64,000 nucleotides of DNA from an uncultured Eggerthella sp. (GCA_900553605.1 USDX01000002.1:116232-180231), one strand, 5' to 3'. Counted from the first letter of the stretch, positions 42,220-52,003 are shown. The notes: a model not told the origin generated them from the sequence alone. Program-made: numbers and translations.

Positions 42220-43380
42220 TTAGTCTCCCATATACGTTCCCACGAACAGCGGCGCGCCAGAATGTGAGAATACGGCGAATGCGAACGGCCTGTTTAGCAC
42301 AACCCTTACAGGGTCTGGTATGGATGAGGGCAGGCAACCAGCCACTGCAACAAAAGCGGTATATGCTGCGCCTTCGGCTCCGTTGGGATCAAGCTTAAGC
42401 ATGGTGTTTTGGGTAACCTTGCTTACCATGGCATCTGCTTTGGTAATTCCTTCCAACTCGGCTTCTGGCGTAAATGCTTTCCGTACCCCCATAGAGCGAA
42501 GTGTATGCTCGAGTTCGGAATCTTCGGATTTGAGTTCAAGCTGTGGCATGTAGAGCTCAATACCCCCATCGGGGTGGGTGGTGCCTTCGCCTCCAAAACA
42601 ACGCGAAATAGTCTCCCAAGCTGCTCCGTTTTTCACGAAGCGGTCCATTTCCTCAGCGTTGTCGGGCATGGCGAACACGGCTTGGGCGTCAGATTGCATG
42701 GGCCATGAAACAGCTATCGCCTCATGTGCTTTTAGCAGTTTGGCATCAGAGCTGAAGCCGCCCATCATTGGGATGGCGTGGCTTCCCGTTGGCGCATTGA
42801 AGACGATTTCATCCTCATCATCTAGAGGATCCACCCAGTTATCCTTGAAATACAGCGCGCTTATAACGGCAAAGAGAGTTTCAGCGTCAAATTCGGGTGC
42901 GGTTGAAAACTTCCCACCTGTGTTTTCTCTCAGCCACGCCGATATTTGGGACTTTGCTTCAGGTGCTCCGAAGTAAACTTCGGTTGCTTGTCCGTTCGCA
43001 TTTGCTATTGCCTGGGGGAAGTCTGGGTTTAGGGGAGCGGTAAGCTTGTTTGCCCAAACAGAGGCGACAATGTTGAGGCTGTATCCCTCTGGAACGTACT
43101 CGGGGCGTTCCTCAAATAGTCGAGCGCATGCTTCCCACCGCGAGTCTGCGTTCCCCAGCACCCCTTCAATCTCGTTGAGCGTTTCGGCTTTTGCGCCCCT
43201 TGCCAGTACCTCAAGTGCAACGTAGAGGCTTGCCGGCGATGCAAGGAAGCTCTGCGTATTTGTGTAGCCATCCTCCAGAAGGTGAGCAGCCATGGACATC
43301 AAGCCTGGTACGTTCGCTCTAGTAGTAGAAGGATTGAATTCCGACAGTTTTGCTTTGTTCGGATTCGTGTTGTACTCCAT
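42220..43380 (-). CDS. Serpin family protein
   Basis: About 386 residues, full serpin length. Core motifs include FLASPASLYVALEVLARGA, VISALYFKDNWVDPL, VRVVLNRPFAFAVF and the closing PLFVGTYMGD. The reactive-centre loop follows GAEGAAYTAFVAVAG with CLPSSIPDP around the expected cleavage site. The hinge has Gly at P15 but Ala at P14 and bulky Tyr and Phe further on, which departs from the small-residue rule of inhibitory serpins. No signal peptide, so intracellular protease control or storage of a protective role is possible. The ATG at 43380 follows AGGAAGGG; the longer frame to 43467 is unlikely. Confidence 0.9.
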   Translation of the reverse strand: MEYNTNPNKAKLSEFNPSTTRANVPGLMSMAAHLLEDGYTNTQSFLASPASLYVALEVLARGAKAETLNEIEGVLGNADSRWEACARLFEERPEYVPEGYSLNIVASVWANKLTAPLNPDFPQAIANANGQATEVYFGAPEAKSQISAWLRENTGGKFSTAPEFDAETLFAVISALYFKDNWVDPLDDEDEIVFNAPTGSHAIPMMGGFSSDAKLLKAHEAIAVSWPMQSDAQAVFAMPDNAEEMDRFVKNGAAWETISRCFGGEGTTHPDGGIELYMPQLELKSEDSELEHTLRSMGVRKAFTPEAELEGITKADAMVSKVTQNTMLKLDPNGAEGAAYTAFVAVAGCLPSSIPDPVRVVLNRPFAFAVFSHSGAPLFVGTYMGD

Positions 43381-43703
43381 TAAGGGCCCTTCCTGTGGTA
43401 TTCGTAAGTTTGCTCCCCGATGCCAAGCTCTCCACGTTTGAGGTTTGACATCGGGGCCTTTGCGCAAATACTAACGAAATGCCTGTTAGCGTGTGTCTTG
43501 CGGAATGGACAGCCGCACCTGCCCTCTAACGAAGGTCCATTTCAATGACGTCGCCGGGCGGGTTTGGAAGCGTTGGTGCCCGATTCCAACATGTACAGCG
43601 CGTTTGCGGTAAGCGTTTCGGGCTATCCTGGGCGGCCTGCAATGGGGTTGCCAGTAAGCGTTCCGTCGGCCTGCACTTCTACGTTAAGCATGCGAACAAC
43701 GTA
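43381..43703 (-). other. Region between serpin and surface-protein terminator, possible gene remnant
   Basis: On the minus strand a frame reads RMLNVEVQADGTLTGNPIAG, a stop, then LTANALYMLESGTN. This may be the decayed 3' end of a gene. No intact ORF, RNA gene or clear promoter was seen. Confidence 0.25.
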
Positions 43704-43738
43704 GAAAAGCGCCCATCGGTAACCATCGATGGGCGCTC
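43704..43738 (-). terminator. Terminator after surface-protein gene
   Basis: AGCGCCCATCG and CGATGGGCGCT form a perfect 11-base stem with an 8-base loop; TTTTCTAC follows on the minus strand. Confidence 0.85.
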
Positions 43739-43760
43739 GCAAACGGCATGTTTCTTGTTC

Positions 43761-45470
43761 TTAGCGCTTCTGCATTCTCAAGGCGGATGCAAACAGGGCG
43801 CCTGCCGCTATCAGCAATGCGGCGATTGCAATGATTGGTGCATTGCCGTCACCCGTATGAGGGGTGGCTGCTGCTGGTTTGTCGTCTGCGGCAGGCTTAT
43901 TGCTCGCGTTGGGATCGCTACCCTCTGCTGGTTTGGCGTCTTCGGCGGGAGTAGTCTTTTCGGTATAGACGTTTTCGAACGTCATGACATCAACGGGGGT
44001 ATCCTGCGTCTTTTCGAAGAATTCGCCGTTGTCAGTTGCTACCAGTTCAACGGGGAATATATCGAAGCTCGGTTGGGCTGTTCCCTGATTGTCGGTTGCT
44101 CCGTCGTTGCAGAAGATTTGGTATGCGGCATCCGAATAGGTCCAGTTTGCAATGCCGGTGTTCTTTTCACGTACGTAAAAGCCTTCGCACGTTATGTTGT
44201 CCACTTGCTTCTTCGGACCTTGGATGGTGAGGGTGCCTTCGTAGCTTCCTTCGCCATTCGTAGCAACGGTTGCCGTTATGGTCACATCGCTGTAATCCTC
44301 GATCTGGCCAACGCCAACATCAAAGACCTCTAGCTCAAATTCCTGCTTACCGGGAGCAATGTCGCCGCCCTTTTTGACTACCTTCGTGAACGGAAGGGAA
44401 TAGGTCACGGTTTTTTCGCCAGTGATGAAATGGATGTTCTTGTAAAGGTGAAGGAAGCCTTTAGCCTGTTCGGCTCCATCGTGCTCAATAAGATCGATCG
44501 ACGTGCCTTCGCTATCAACAGCCATGGCATACGTCAGCGCGAAGTCATCGTTGATAGTAGGACAGTCGGCAAGTGCGGGAATATTGTTCTGGCTGGTGTT
44601 TTTGGCGTCGATCTCTGCCTCATAAACCGTAAAGTTGCCATTGCAGCCTGAAGGGTATTCGCCGCTAAGCGTGACTTTCGCTTTTCCCCTAATGGCGATG
44701 TTGCCCTTTGCCCACAGAGGAGAGTTAACGGTAGAGGTGGCCTGGAGGGTACCACCATCGATAGTCATATTGCCTGTGGCGAAGAGTCCTGGGTATAAGC
44801 TTTTGGCGATAACAGCTGAATTTGAAATGTTGATATTGCCTGCAGAGCTGTCGGTGGAGTTAATGTACGCAGCGTTGCAATTTTGCTCGGTTGCCGAGAT
44901 GTTTACGGTGCAGCCGTTATTGATAGCCAGGTTAGCGGCATCGATGCCTGCATACAGTCCGTTGGAAGTGAGTTGCGTGTTGTTGAGGGAAACTGCGCCA
45001 TCGCATGCAATGCCGAGTCCGCCAGGGGAATGGATGGAGACGGCTGTGTTCTGCATGGTGACGTCGCCGGCTACGCTTATGCCGTCCATCGTGTCTCCCG
45101 CGACCGAGATGGCAAGGCTTCCCGATCCATGGAAAATGACGTTCCCCGTGGCCATGATGCCTATATTGTCGTTGAAGGTGATTTGGTTACTTCCCTGGAG
45201 CGTAATGGTTAAATCGCTCGTTAGCTCGGAATCGATTCCGCCATAATCTACCGCGTTTGTGATGGAGGCATTGTTGAGCGTGAGGTTCTGTGCGTCGGGG
45301 TCGTATGTTGCCGTGCCTTCGCCGCATTGGATGGTGAGTTTTTCGCTGGTGAAGTGCTCGCCATTAACGGATAGGTCATAATTGGTGGCGGCGAATGATG
45401 CAGTAGGCGCTATTGCTAGGGCGAATACTAACGCAAAGATGCCGGATATCAGTTTCTGTGCTTTGCTCAT
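43761..45470 (-). CDS. Cell-surface protein: DUF4353-type beta-helix plus Spy0128-like pilin domain, sortase signal
   Basis: 569 residues. Signal peptide (ISGIFALVFALAIAPTASFA). Residues 30-290 form a repetitive beta-solenoid of the carbohydrate-binding DUF4353 kind (SDLTITLQGSNQITF, GDVTMQNTAVSIHSPGG). Residues 330-470 look like a Spy0128/isopeptide pilin module (LPFTKVVKKGGDIAPGKQEF). After a Pro/Ala linker the C-terminus has TPHTGD, a membrane helix (IIAIAALLIAAGALFASAL) and MQKR. TPHTG replaces LPXTG, so a sortase of matching specificity would be needed. AGAAGGAA precedes the ATG. Confidence 0.85.
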   Translation of the reverse strand: MSKAQKLISGIFALVFALAIAPTASFAATNYDLSVNGEHFTSEKLTIQCGEGTATYDPDAQNLTLNNASITNAVDYGGIDSELTSDLTITLQGSNQITFNDNIGIMATGNVIFHGSGSLAISVAGDTMDGISVAGDVTMQNTAVSIHSPGGLGIACDGAVSLNNTQLTSNGLYAGIDAANLAINNGCTVNISATEQNCNAAYINSTDSSAGNINISNSAVIAKSLYPGLFATGNMTIDGGTLQATSTVNSPLWAKGNIAIRGKAKVTLSGEYPSGCNGNFTVYEAEIDAKNTSQNNIPALADCPTINDDFALTYAMAVDSEGTSIDLIEHDGAEQAKGFLHLYKNIHFITGEKTVTYSLPFTKVVKKGGDIAPGKQEFELEVFDVGVGQIEDYSDVTITATVATNGEGSYEGTLTIQGPKKQVDNITCEGFYVREKNTGIANWTYSDAAYQIFCNDGATDNQGTAQPSFDIFPVELVATDNGEFFEKTQDTPVDVMTFENVYTEKTTPAEDAKPAEGSDPNASNKPAADDKPAAATPHTGDGNAPIIAIAALLIAAGALFASALRMQKR

Positions 45471-45811
45471 AACATTTCCTTCTGTTTAGGGTTTGCGCAG
45501 GAACAAATTTGTTTTTGCGACATTGTCTGGAACTGCATATGACGACTTGTTGTGATAGTTGCAGTATTTGCTCTCTTGTTAGTTTAGCGACCAGATAAAT
45601 ATTTGTCATTCTATTTGACTGTCTGAATATTCATGCCACCTTATGTCTCATCTTTTAGGCCTATTCGTGGACAAATGGCTCAATATCGTGGCAAACCGAA
45701 CGTGGACCACCTTGCCAATCTGGCCTCATAATTGGTTTCGGCTTTACCTTTTTCTAACATGCCCAACGAGTCAATTTTGGCCGTGTCTTATATTCTTAGT
45801 ACGAAAGCGAA
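45471..45811. other. Divergent intergenic region with no recognised gene
   Basis: AT-rich 340 bases between the surface-protein start and the small coupled ORF. No hairpin, RNA gene or intact ORF was recognised; it should hold both divergent promoters. Confidence 0.4.
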
Positions 45812-45946
45812 ATGGCTATTCTCGATACGAGCGCTCAAGGCAAAGCTCGCATTGGAGTAATACCGCCGATTTCGGCAGAAGAAAGCCCTGAAGCACATAT
45901 TGAATCGGCCGAACAATGTGTCGTCGAATTGAGGAACGCGAAATGA
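45812..45946 (+). CDS. Possible 44-residue protein coupled to flavodoxin-membrane fusion
   Basis: ATG-started frame (MAILDTSAQGKARIGVIPPI, then EESPEAHIESAEQCVVELRN) ending AAATGA, where the TGA overlaps the ATG of the next gene. An in-frame TAG lies just upstream, so this is the complete frame. Codon use is gene-like; the ribosome site is weak (GAAAG). No family recognised. Confidence 0.5.
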   Translation: MAILDTSAQGKARIGVIPPISAEESPEAHIESAEQCVVELRNAK

Positions 45947-47628
45947 AGATCCTTGCCATCAACGGCAGTCCTAAAGGCAAACGAAGCAATACTTGGCGTC
46001 TAACCTGCGCTTTTCTTGAGGGCATCACTGTCAAGGAAGAAAGCAGCGGTTCTTCGCCCACTGAAATCGAAACCTTTAACATCGGTTCGCTTAACATCAA
46101 ACCCTGCTTGGGTTGTTTTTCGTGCTGGAGCAAGACGCCAGGCGAGTGTTGCATTCGCGACGATATGCAGGGAGTTATCGATAAAATTCTGTGGGCTGAC
46201 GTTGTTGTTTGGAGTTTCCCCCTGTATTACTTTGGATTGCCCGGTCAGCTGAAAACCCTCATCGACCGTCAGCTTCCTATGTCCCTCCCGTTCATGTGCA
46301 CGGAAACGGAAAGCGGGGGGCATCCTTCTCGCTACGATATGAGCGGCAAGAGCACCGTGGTTATTTCCACGTGCGGCTTCTACACTGCCCAGGGGAACTA
46401 CGACTGCGTTACCAGTCTGTACGATCGACTGTGCGGAAAAGGCGGCTACACTGCGATTTTCTGCGGACAAGGTGAGCTTTTCAGGGTGAAAGAGCTTTCA
46501 GAACGCACTGACGAATATCTTTCTTGGGTGAAGAAAGCGGGGCAGGAATTTGCTTCTGATGGCATTACCGGAGAAACTCGCGGCAAGCTTGACCAGAACC
46601 TATTCCCTCGTGATGTTTTTGAGGCGATGGCAGATGCTAGCTGGGGCGTTGGCGAATCAGGCGAAAAGGAAGATCCTAGTTTGGCGTTCACCCGTCAAAT
46701 GGCAGCCCTTTATCGCAAGGAATCATGGCAGGAGCACGATGTTGTGCTTGACATGAACTATACCGATATCGGCAAGGTCTACCGCATCACTCTCGGGCAG
46801 AGGGGAAGTCGGGTTGAAGTAGAGCCTGAAGATGGCTTTGCTGATGGTTTCACCACACGCATCAACACGCCCTTTGATGTTTGGCGCTCAATTGCAAGCG
46901 GCGAGATTGCTGGAGATGAAGCGCTCATGAAGCATCTGTATTCCGTGGAGGGCGATTTTGACCTGATGATGCACTGGGATGATTTTTTTGGCGCGGCATC
47001 GAGTGCGGGTGCTGGTGCGGGCGGAGATAATCCGAATGTGATCGAGGGCGTGAACGGTCAAGGTGAAGGTAACAGCAAAAGCGCCAGCGAGCCGAAGACC
47101 AATATGCTGCTGCTCTTGATTCCTTGGATCGTGTTCTGGGTTGTTGCGTCTATTGATGGGTTCTGGGGCAGCTTGGTCAGCGTGGCGGTATGCGTGTTGC
47201 TGCCGGTTTTGATGCATCGGACAAAGGTTACGTTGTATGACCAGATTTCTGATTTAGGGGTGGGTGCATGTTCCGTTGCGCTGCTAGCGGGGGCATCGCC
47301 GATTCTTGTTATTCCGGTGTCGTACTTGTTGTTCGGGCTAATGTGGACGGTTTCGTGCTTCCTGAAAGTGCCACTGACTGCGCATTATTCCAAGAACAGC
47401 TATAACGGGGAAGCGGCATTGCGCAATCCGATTTTCATGAGAACGAACCGCATTCTTACCGCGGCGTGGGGAGTGCTTTACCTGATTACGCCCATTTGGA
47501 CGTATTTCATTATGCAAACGGATGTTGCAAGCTTTGTTGGGGCGATCAACTCTGTTCTGCCTGCGCTGATGGGTGTCTTTACTGCATGGTTCCAGAAGTG
47601 GTATCCACGGCATATTGCGCGTGGATAG
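45943..47628 (+). CDS. NADPH-dependent FMN reductase domain fused to a five-helix membrane domain
   Basis: 561 residues. The N-terminal flavodoxin-like reductase (residues 1-195) has MKILAINGSPKGKRSNTWRL as FMN loop and the iron-sulfur-flavoprotein-like motif CLGCFSCWSKTPGECCIRDD. A linker domain of unknown type (about 200-350, HDVVLDMNYTDIGKVYRITL) leads to a Gly/Asn-rich spacer and five membrane helices (about 385-555), with a cytoplasmic LKVPLTAHYSKNSYNGEAAL loop. It may bring flavin-based reduction to the membrane; substrate unknown. The ATG at 45943 follows GAGGAA and overlaps the preceding small ORF. Confidence 0.82.
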   Translation: MKILAINGSPKGKRSNTWRLTCAFLEGITVKEESSGSSPTEIETFNIGSLNIKPCLGCFSCWSKTPGECCIRDDMQGVIDKILWADVVVWSFPLYYFGLPGQLKTLIDRQLPMSLPFMCTETESGGHPSRYDMSGKSTVVISTCGFYTAQGNYDCVTSLYDRLCGKGGYTAIFCGQGELFRVKELSERTDEYLSWVKKAGQEFASDGITGETRGKLDQNLFPRDVFEAMADASWGVGESGEKEDPSLAFTRQMAALYRKESWQEHDVVLDMNYTDIGKVYRITLGQRGSRVEVEPEDGFADGFTTRINTPFDVWRSIASGEIAGDEALMKHLYSVEGDFDLMMHWDDFFGAASSAGAGAGGDNPNVIEGVNGQGEGNSKSASEPKTNMLLLLIPWIVFWVVASIDGFWGSLVSVAVCVLLPVLMHRTKVTLYDQISDLGVGACSVALLAGASPILVIPVSYLLFGLMWTVSCFLKVPLTAHYSKNSYNGEAALRNPIFMRTNRILTAAWGVLYLITPIWTYFIMQTDVASFVGAINSVLPALMGVFTAWFQKWYPRHIARG

Positions 47629-47699
47629 GCGTTCGTATCAAGGAGCTTGGGGAAGAAAGCTTCGATCCGTGGTGCATTGTTCGCGTGTAGGTGATCTGC

Positions 47700-48883
47700 T
47701 GCCATAACCTGAAATCGGTGCGTTTCGAAGGCAAAACGCTTGACTTGTTTGACGATTCCGCCGTCTGCGACTGCCCAATCTTGCTTTGGTTGACCTTTGG
47801 GAATGAGTATTGGGTATCTTGGTGAATTGGCATTCGGTACCTGTGCTAGCCCAACCAGCCTTACCCTTAACGAACCCGTTGCTATTCAGGCAATGGGCTA
47901 CGGTTGCTTTTCGTGTTGCAGTCTTACCACCACCTGTTTAGACAAAATGCAGGGTCTTACCTCACTTCCCGATGGTGTTTTTAACCAGTGCTATGACCTT
48001 GTTGAAATGGGTTTGGAGAAATCACGACCATTCAGTCGATAGAGACGACGCCTTTGATTGCGCTATTACCTTACCGATACAGGGTTAGGCACCAATACGT
48101 CGGTAACCGCCATTCATGAATACGCTTTTGTTGGGTGCGCTTATTTGGCTGATATTGGCCTAGGGACGAGTGAGCGAATCGTCGCCATCGGAAATTTTGC
48201 GTGCGAGGACTGCAAAAGCCCGCACCTTACGAATCTTGAGACGAATACGACCATTTCAAGCATAGGTAAAAGCTGCTTCAAAATACGATATGAGCGGTGG
48301 CCTTGATCTGTCAAAACGGTTGAAAATAACTCAGATCCCACAGGAAGCGTTCTGCAAAACACACTTCATGTACCTCCTGTGCAACCATGCGGTTATGGTT
48401 GCGCCCGAGGCGCGTCTTGGCTATGACCTTGGCCCCACTATTACAGGGGTGCAGTTTCCATTATTTCCAATGGCATCGATCAGGGCAGCGAGTATGTTGC
48501 CTACCCAGGCAAAATCGTAATGGTTGTTTGCTCATACTATTTGTCAGAGCATGCGCTGGGGCATTGGAGGAGCGAAGATGGCGCTTTGGTTCTGTCCGAT
48601 TTGAGCAAGGAAGCCGGAACCAAAACTGTAGAACAGTAGAACGTACTGCCTACGGACCAAAAGGCCCAGTTCCTGATTGCTTTGTTACTGGCCCATTGGT
48701 TGTAGTGCTGTGGTTGTGGTTGCAATCCGCCGCCGTTGAAGCAAGGAGTGAGCTTGAGGTGCGCAAAGATAGCATGGCTGAATTGAAAATGGGAGAGTTT
48801 GGTGTTTCAAAGTATGGTGAAGCTATCTATATTGCCAGTAGCGTACTGCACCCTTCAATTTGGCTTGGACCGTGTTAGCAGCA
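47700..48883 (+). pseudogene. Decayed BspA-like leucine-rich repeat (LRR_5) surface-protein gene
   Basis: Short fragments in different frames keep the LRR_5 pattern: NLKSVRFEGKTLDLFDDSA, LGELAFGTCASPTSLTL, GLTSLPDGVFNQCYDLVEMG, SVTAIHEYAFVGCAYLADIG and RIVAIGNFACEDCKS. Stops and frameshifts break the gene every 100-300 bases, and no start with a signal peptide is visible. A real terminator still follows at 48884. BspA-type proteins mediate adhesion in host-associated bacteria. Confidence 0.75.
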
Positions 48884-48921
48884 GGGTACCTTCAATACAG
48901 TGAAGGTACCCTTTTTCTTTT
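48884..48921 (+). terminator. Terminator after the decayed LRR gene
   Basis: GGGTACCTTCA and TGAAGGTACCC form a perfect 11-base stem with a 6-base loop, followed by TTTTTCTTTT. Confidence 0.92.
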
Positions 48922-49165
48922 ATGAAGCGAATTGGCAAGCGAATCTGGTCGCGCTTAGCGAAATTATGTGTGCCGCTTTATGAAATTGGCGCTATGACTC
49001 GGTTCCTGCTGTCTGAGCATTTTGATATTGGTGCAGCTTATGCGCAGTACGGAAGCCTGTAAATCTTTTATTCAGCAAAGCATTTTCGGCAGCAATTACG
49101 ACGATGGGGGTTAAGATGTAAAAGATTTTGAGGGCATAAAAAACAGAAAAGGAGTTGCGCAAGAA

Positions 49166-51904
49166 ATGAAAATGAGCAATAAAAACAAATTCATTTCGGG
49201 CCTGGTGGGTGTTGCGATGTGCCCCATGATGTTGCCAACCGCAGCATTCGCCGCTGATGATGGCGCAGCATCGAGGGTTTCTTCATCCCCGACTGAATTG
49301 ATTCAGCCTTCTGAGTCGGAAGGCGCCGATACGAGTGCAAGCTCAGGCGATACGCTTGCCCCACAGTCTGAATCGATAGGTGAAGCGCCCAATGCGACGA
49401 CCAGCAAAGCGGGTAATGAAGCAGACCCTACAGCCAAAACTGGCGGGGAAGGCACTACGGCATCAGTTGCGGAAGTGAACGGCACGACATATCCCAGCCT
49501 GCAGGACGCTATTGCCGCTGCGCCGCGTAAGGCAACGGTGAAGCTGCTGGCTGATACGAAGGAGAACGTCACAATCTCCACGCCCTACGTCACGCTTGAC
49601 CTGAACGGCCACACCCTTAACGGCAGCACGGGCGAGCGCAAGCCGGCGCTGACTGTTACCAGCAGGGCCTACGTTGTGGACTCCAGTGAGGCTCAGACGG
49701 GCACCATTATGCGTGAGGACACTGCAGAGAATTCCGGCGTTTCGTCCCATTACGTCATTGATGTTCAGGACAAAGGCTGGCTGTTCTTCCAGGGCGGCAA
49801 CGTCAAAAACGACAGCGGCGCTGGTGGAACGAAGGGCGCATCTCTTGTTCGTGTTGGTGACGACAGCAAGTCTGCCATGCCAGGCTTGACGATTAGTGGC
49901 GGTACGTTCACGCAGGATAACTTCATCGTCCTTAAGTGCGACCATGGCGACCTTTTCGTTAAGGGCGGTACCATCAATTCTGCGAACAGCTATGCGGTTC
50001 AGAACTGGAAGAGGACTACCATCAAAGATAGCGCTGTCATCAACGGCAATGTTTCGACGTGGACGTACGGCGGAAGCGGTTCCGATCTCACAATCGCTGG
50101 CGGCACGGTCAACGGCGATGTCGAATCGGTGACCTACGATGGCGCTGCAGGAAAACCGGCGAAGGTGGCTATCACTGGTGGCACCGTCGGCGGTGCGCTT
50201 AAGACGGTTGATTACAGTACGGGAACCACTACCGATGACCCCACAAAGGCAACGATCGAGGTTACGGGAGGTACGTTCAGCAGCGATCCGTCTCGATACC
50301 TGGTTGAAAGCTCCTCTGCTACGCAGAACGAAGACGGCACGTATGGTGTCGAGAAGGCCTACCTTGCCCAGGTTGGCGATACCAGCTACTACACCATGGA
50401 AGATGCGTTCAAGGCCCAGACCGAAAATGGTGGAGTCATTACCTTGCTTCGTGACTACACCACGGGAAGTACCTTTAATTCCGGAAGCATTGCCCGCGAG
50501 ATCGACTTGAACGGTCATACCTGGACGTGCACGGGGACTGATGCAAACTCTGCAGCGTTCGAGATCAACTACTCCAATGCATCGCTTACGGTGAAGAATG
50601 GCAAAATCGTAAGCTCTCAGCTCATCGGTCTGATTCCATCTGCTATGGGCGGTACCATCACGTACGACAATTCCAGCCTTACGTTCGAAAACGTTGAGGC
50701 CACTACGAGTGCTGCAAGCGGCATTGAGACGAACGGCAACAACACCAACGACGCCGTTACTCTGAAGGACAGTACGCTCAACGTTCCTAATGGCTTCGGC
50801 ATTTACTTCCCCAGCAGCGGAACGCTGACTATTGACAACTCCACAATCAACGCGAAGACGATGGGCGTTCAGGTATGCTCGGGCAACCTGAATATCAATA
50901 AGGGCAGCACGATTACCGTGTCGGGCGACCCGCTTGCAAAGACTGAGGGCGACGGCGCTATCCAGGACGGCGCGGCGATTTCCATCGTCAACCGCCCCGG
51001 CTACAAGGGCCTCGACCAGATTGTTGTCACTGGTGGCAACTTCACTGCGAAGGGCGACAATGCTGCCATGAAGGCCTACAGCTGGAACTCCTCGACAAAA
51101 CAGGAGTCGGCTTTTGGCGATGCTGATAATGTCACTGTTTCTGGTGGAGAATTTAACGGTAGCTTTGATGCTGACGGTATCGAGGTTAGCGGTGGCGAAT
51201 TCACTGATGGAAAGGTTGCTCAGCACCTCAAGAAGGGTTCGGCTGTGCTGTTCGGGAATGGCAAATACGTAGTCGCTGGCGAGGAAGCCGTGAAGGGCGA
51301 TGCAACCTATTCCGTAACCAATACCGACGGAACAGTTGTTTACTTCACCGATGCTCAGTCTGCCAACGATTATGCTAAGGAATCGGGTGCCCATGCTCCT
51401 GAGGTTTTGAAGGTCACCGTCAACTTCGACTCTAACCAGGGTTCAGCAGTTGGCTCTCAGCTTGTTGCCGTTGGTGACAAGGTGGCAAAGCCGGCCGATC
51501 CTACCAAGGAAGGCTATACCTTCTCCGGATGGTTCTCCGACGAGGATTGCACAAAGGCCTATGACTTCGATGCCGCTGTAGACGGCACGCAGCCCGAGTT
51601 CACTCTGTATGCGGGCTGGAAGGCGGCCCCCGCTACCGTTGAGCCCGGTGCTGGCGACAACGGCAACAGCGGAAGTAACGGCGACAGTGCCAATAACGGA
51701 AGCAACGGTGATAACTCTTCTGCCAACGAGAATGTAGCTGTCAACACCGTCAACAACAACAGCGACAATGCGGCAAGCGAAGCAAAGACAGCTACCGTAA
51801 AAACGGGCGACAACCTTGCTCTTGTTGGTGGCGCATTTGCCCTAGTTGCTGTTACGGCTGGTGCTGTTGCGGCATTTGCACTGCGTCGCAAGAAGATGAA
51901 CTAG
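49166..51904 (+). CDS. Large cell-surface adhesin-like protein with beta-helix repeats, InlB B-repeat and sortase-type anchor
   Basis: 912 residues. Signal peptide (FISGLVGVAMCPMMLPTAAFA). A low-complexity Ser/Thr region to residue 100 precedes two beta-helix blocks that both open with the same pattern: GTTYPSLQDAIAAAPRKA / VTLDLNGHTL and DTSYYTMEDAFKAQTENGG / EIDLNGHTWTC, suggesting an internal duplication. An InlB B-repeat (VNFDSNQGSAVGSQ, GYTFSGWFSDEDC, TLYAGW) lies at 750-825, then an Asn/Ser-rich stalk. The C-terminus has VKTGD, a membrane helix and RRKKMN; VKTGD is an atypical sorting signal. AAAAGGAG lies 11 bases before the ATG. Confidence 0.87.
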   Translation: MKMSNKNKFISGLVGVAMCPMMLPTAAFAADDGAASRVSSSPTELIQPSESEGADTSASSGDTLAPQSESIGEAPNATTSKAGNEADPTAKTGGEGTTASVAEVNGTTYPSLQDAIAAAPRKATVKLLADTKENVTISTPYVTLDLNGHTLNGSTGERKPALTVTSRAYVVDSSEAQTGTIMREDTAENSGVSSHYVIDVQDKGWLFFQGGNVKNDSGAGGTKGASLVRVGDDSKSAMPGLTISGGTFTQDNFIVLKCDHGDLFVKGGTINSANSYAVQNWKRTTIKDSAVINGNVSTWTYGGSGSDLTIAGGTVNGDVESVTYDGAAGKPAKVAITGGTVGGALKTVDYSTGTTTDDPTKATIEVTGGTFSSDPSRYLVESSSATQNEDGTYGVEKAYLAQVGDTSYYTMEDAFKAQTENGGVITLLRDYTTGSTFNSGSIAREIDLNGHTWTCTGTDANSAAFEINYSNASLTVKNGKIVSSQLIGLIPSAMGGTITYDNSSLTFENVEATTSAASGIETNGNNTNDAVTLKDSTLNVPNGFGIYFPSSGTLTIDNSTINAKTMGVQVCSGNLNINKGSTITVSGDPLAKTEGDGAIQDGAAISIVNRPGYKGLDQIVVTGGNFTAKGDNAAMKAYSWNSSTKQESAFGDADNVTVSGGEFNGSFDADGIEVSGGEFTDGKVAQHLKKGSAVLFGNGKYVVAGEEAVKGDATYSVTNTDGTVVYFTDAQSANDYAKESGAHAPEVLKVTVNFDSNQGSAVGSQLVAVGDKVAKPADPTKEGYTFSGWFSDEDCTKAYDFDAAVDGTQPEFTLYAGWKAAPATVEPGAGDNGNSGSNGDSANNGSNGDNSSANENVAVNTVNNNSDNAASEAKTATVKTGDNLALVGGAFALVAVTAGAVAAFALRRKKMN

Positions 51905-51962
51905 CGTATTGCGTTTGTTGCGCTTTATTTCTCACAATGTGCAGCGATAGGGTCGTTTAACG

Positions 51963-52003
51963 AAAAAGGCCGAGCTTGGAGTTAGTCCAGGCTCGGCCTT
52001 TTC
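51963..52003 (+). terminator. Terminator after the large surface protein
   Basis: AAAAGGCCGAGC and GCTCGGCCTTTT form the stem, with T residues after it. Confidence 0.92.

Noticed and set aside
47700..48883. Several short intact genes in the LRR region
   Set aside because: The fragments are in different frames, each shows partial LRR_5 repeats, and none has a start with a ribosome site; one decayed gene explains them better.
49463..51394. 643-codon minus-strand ORF opposite the large surface protein
   Set aside because: It mirrors the biased third positions of the surface-protein gene and encodes no domain; a shadow of the real gene.
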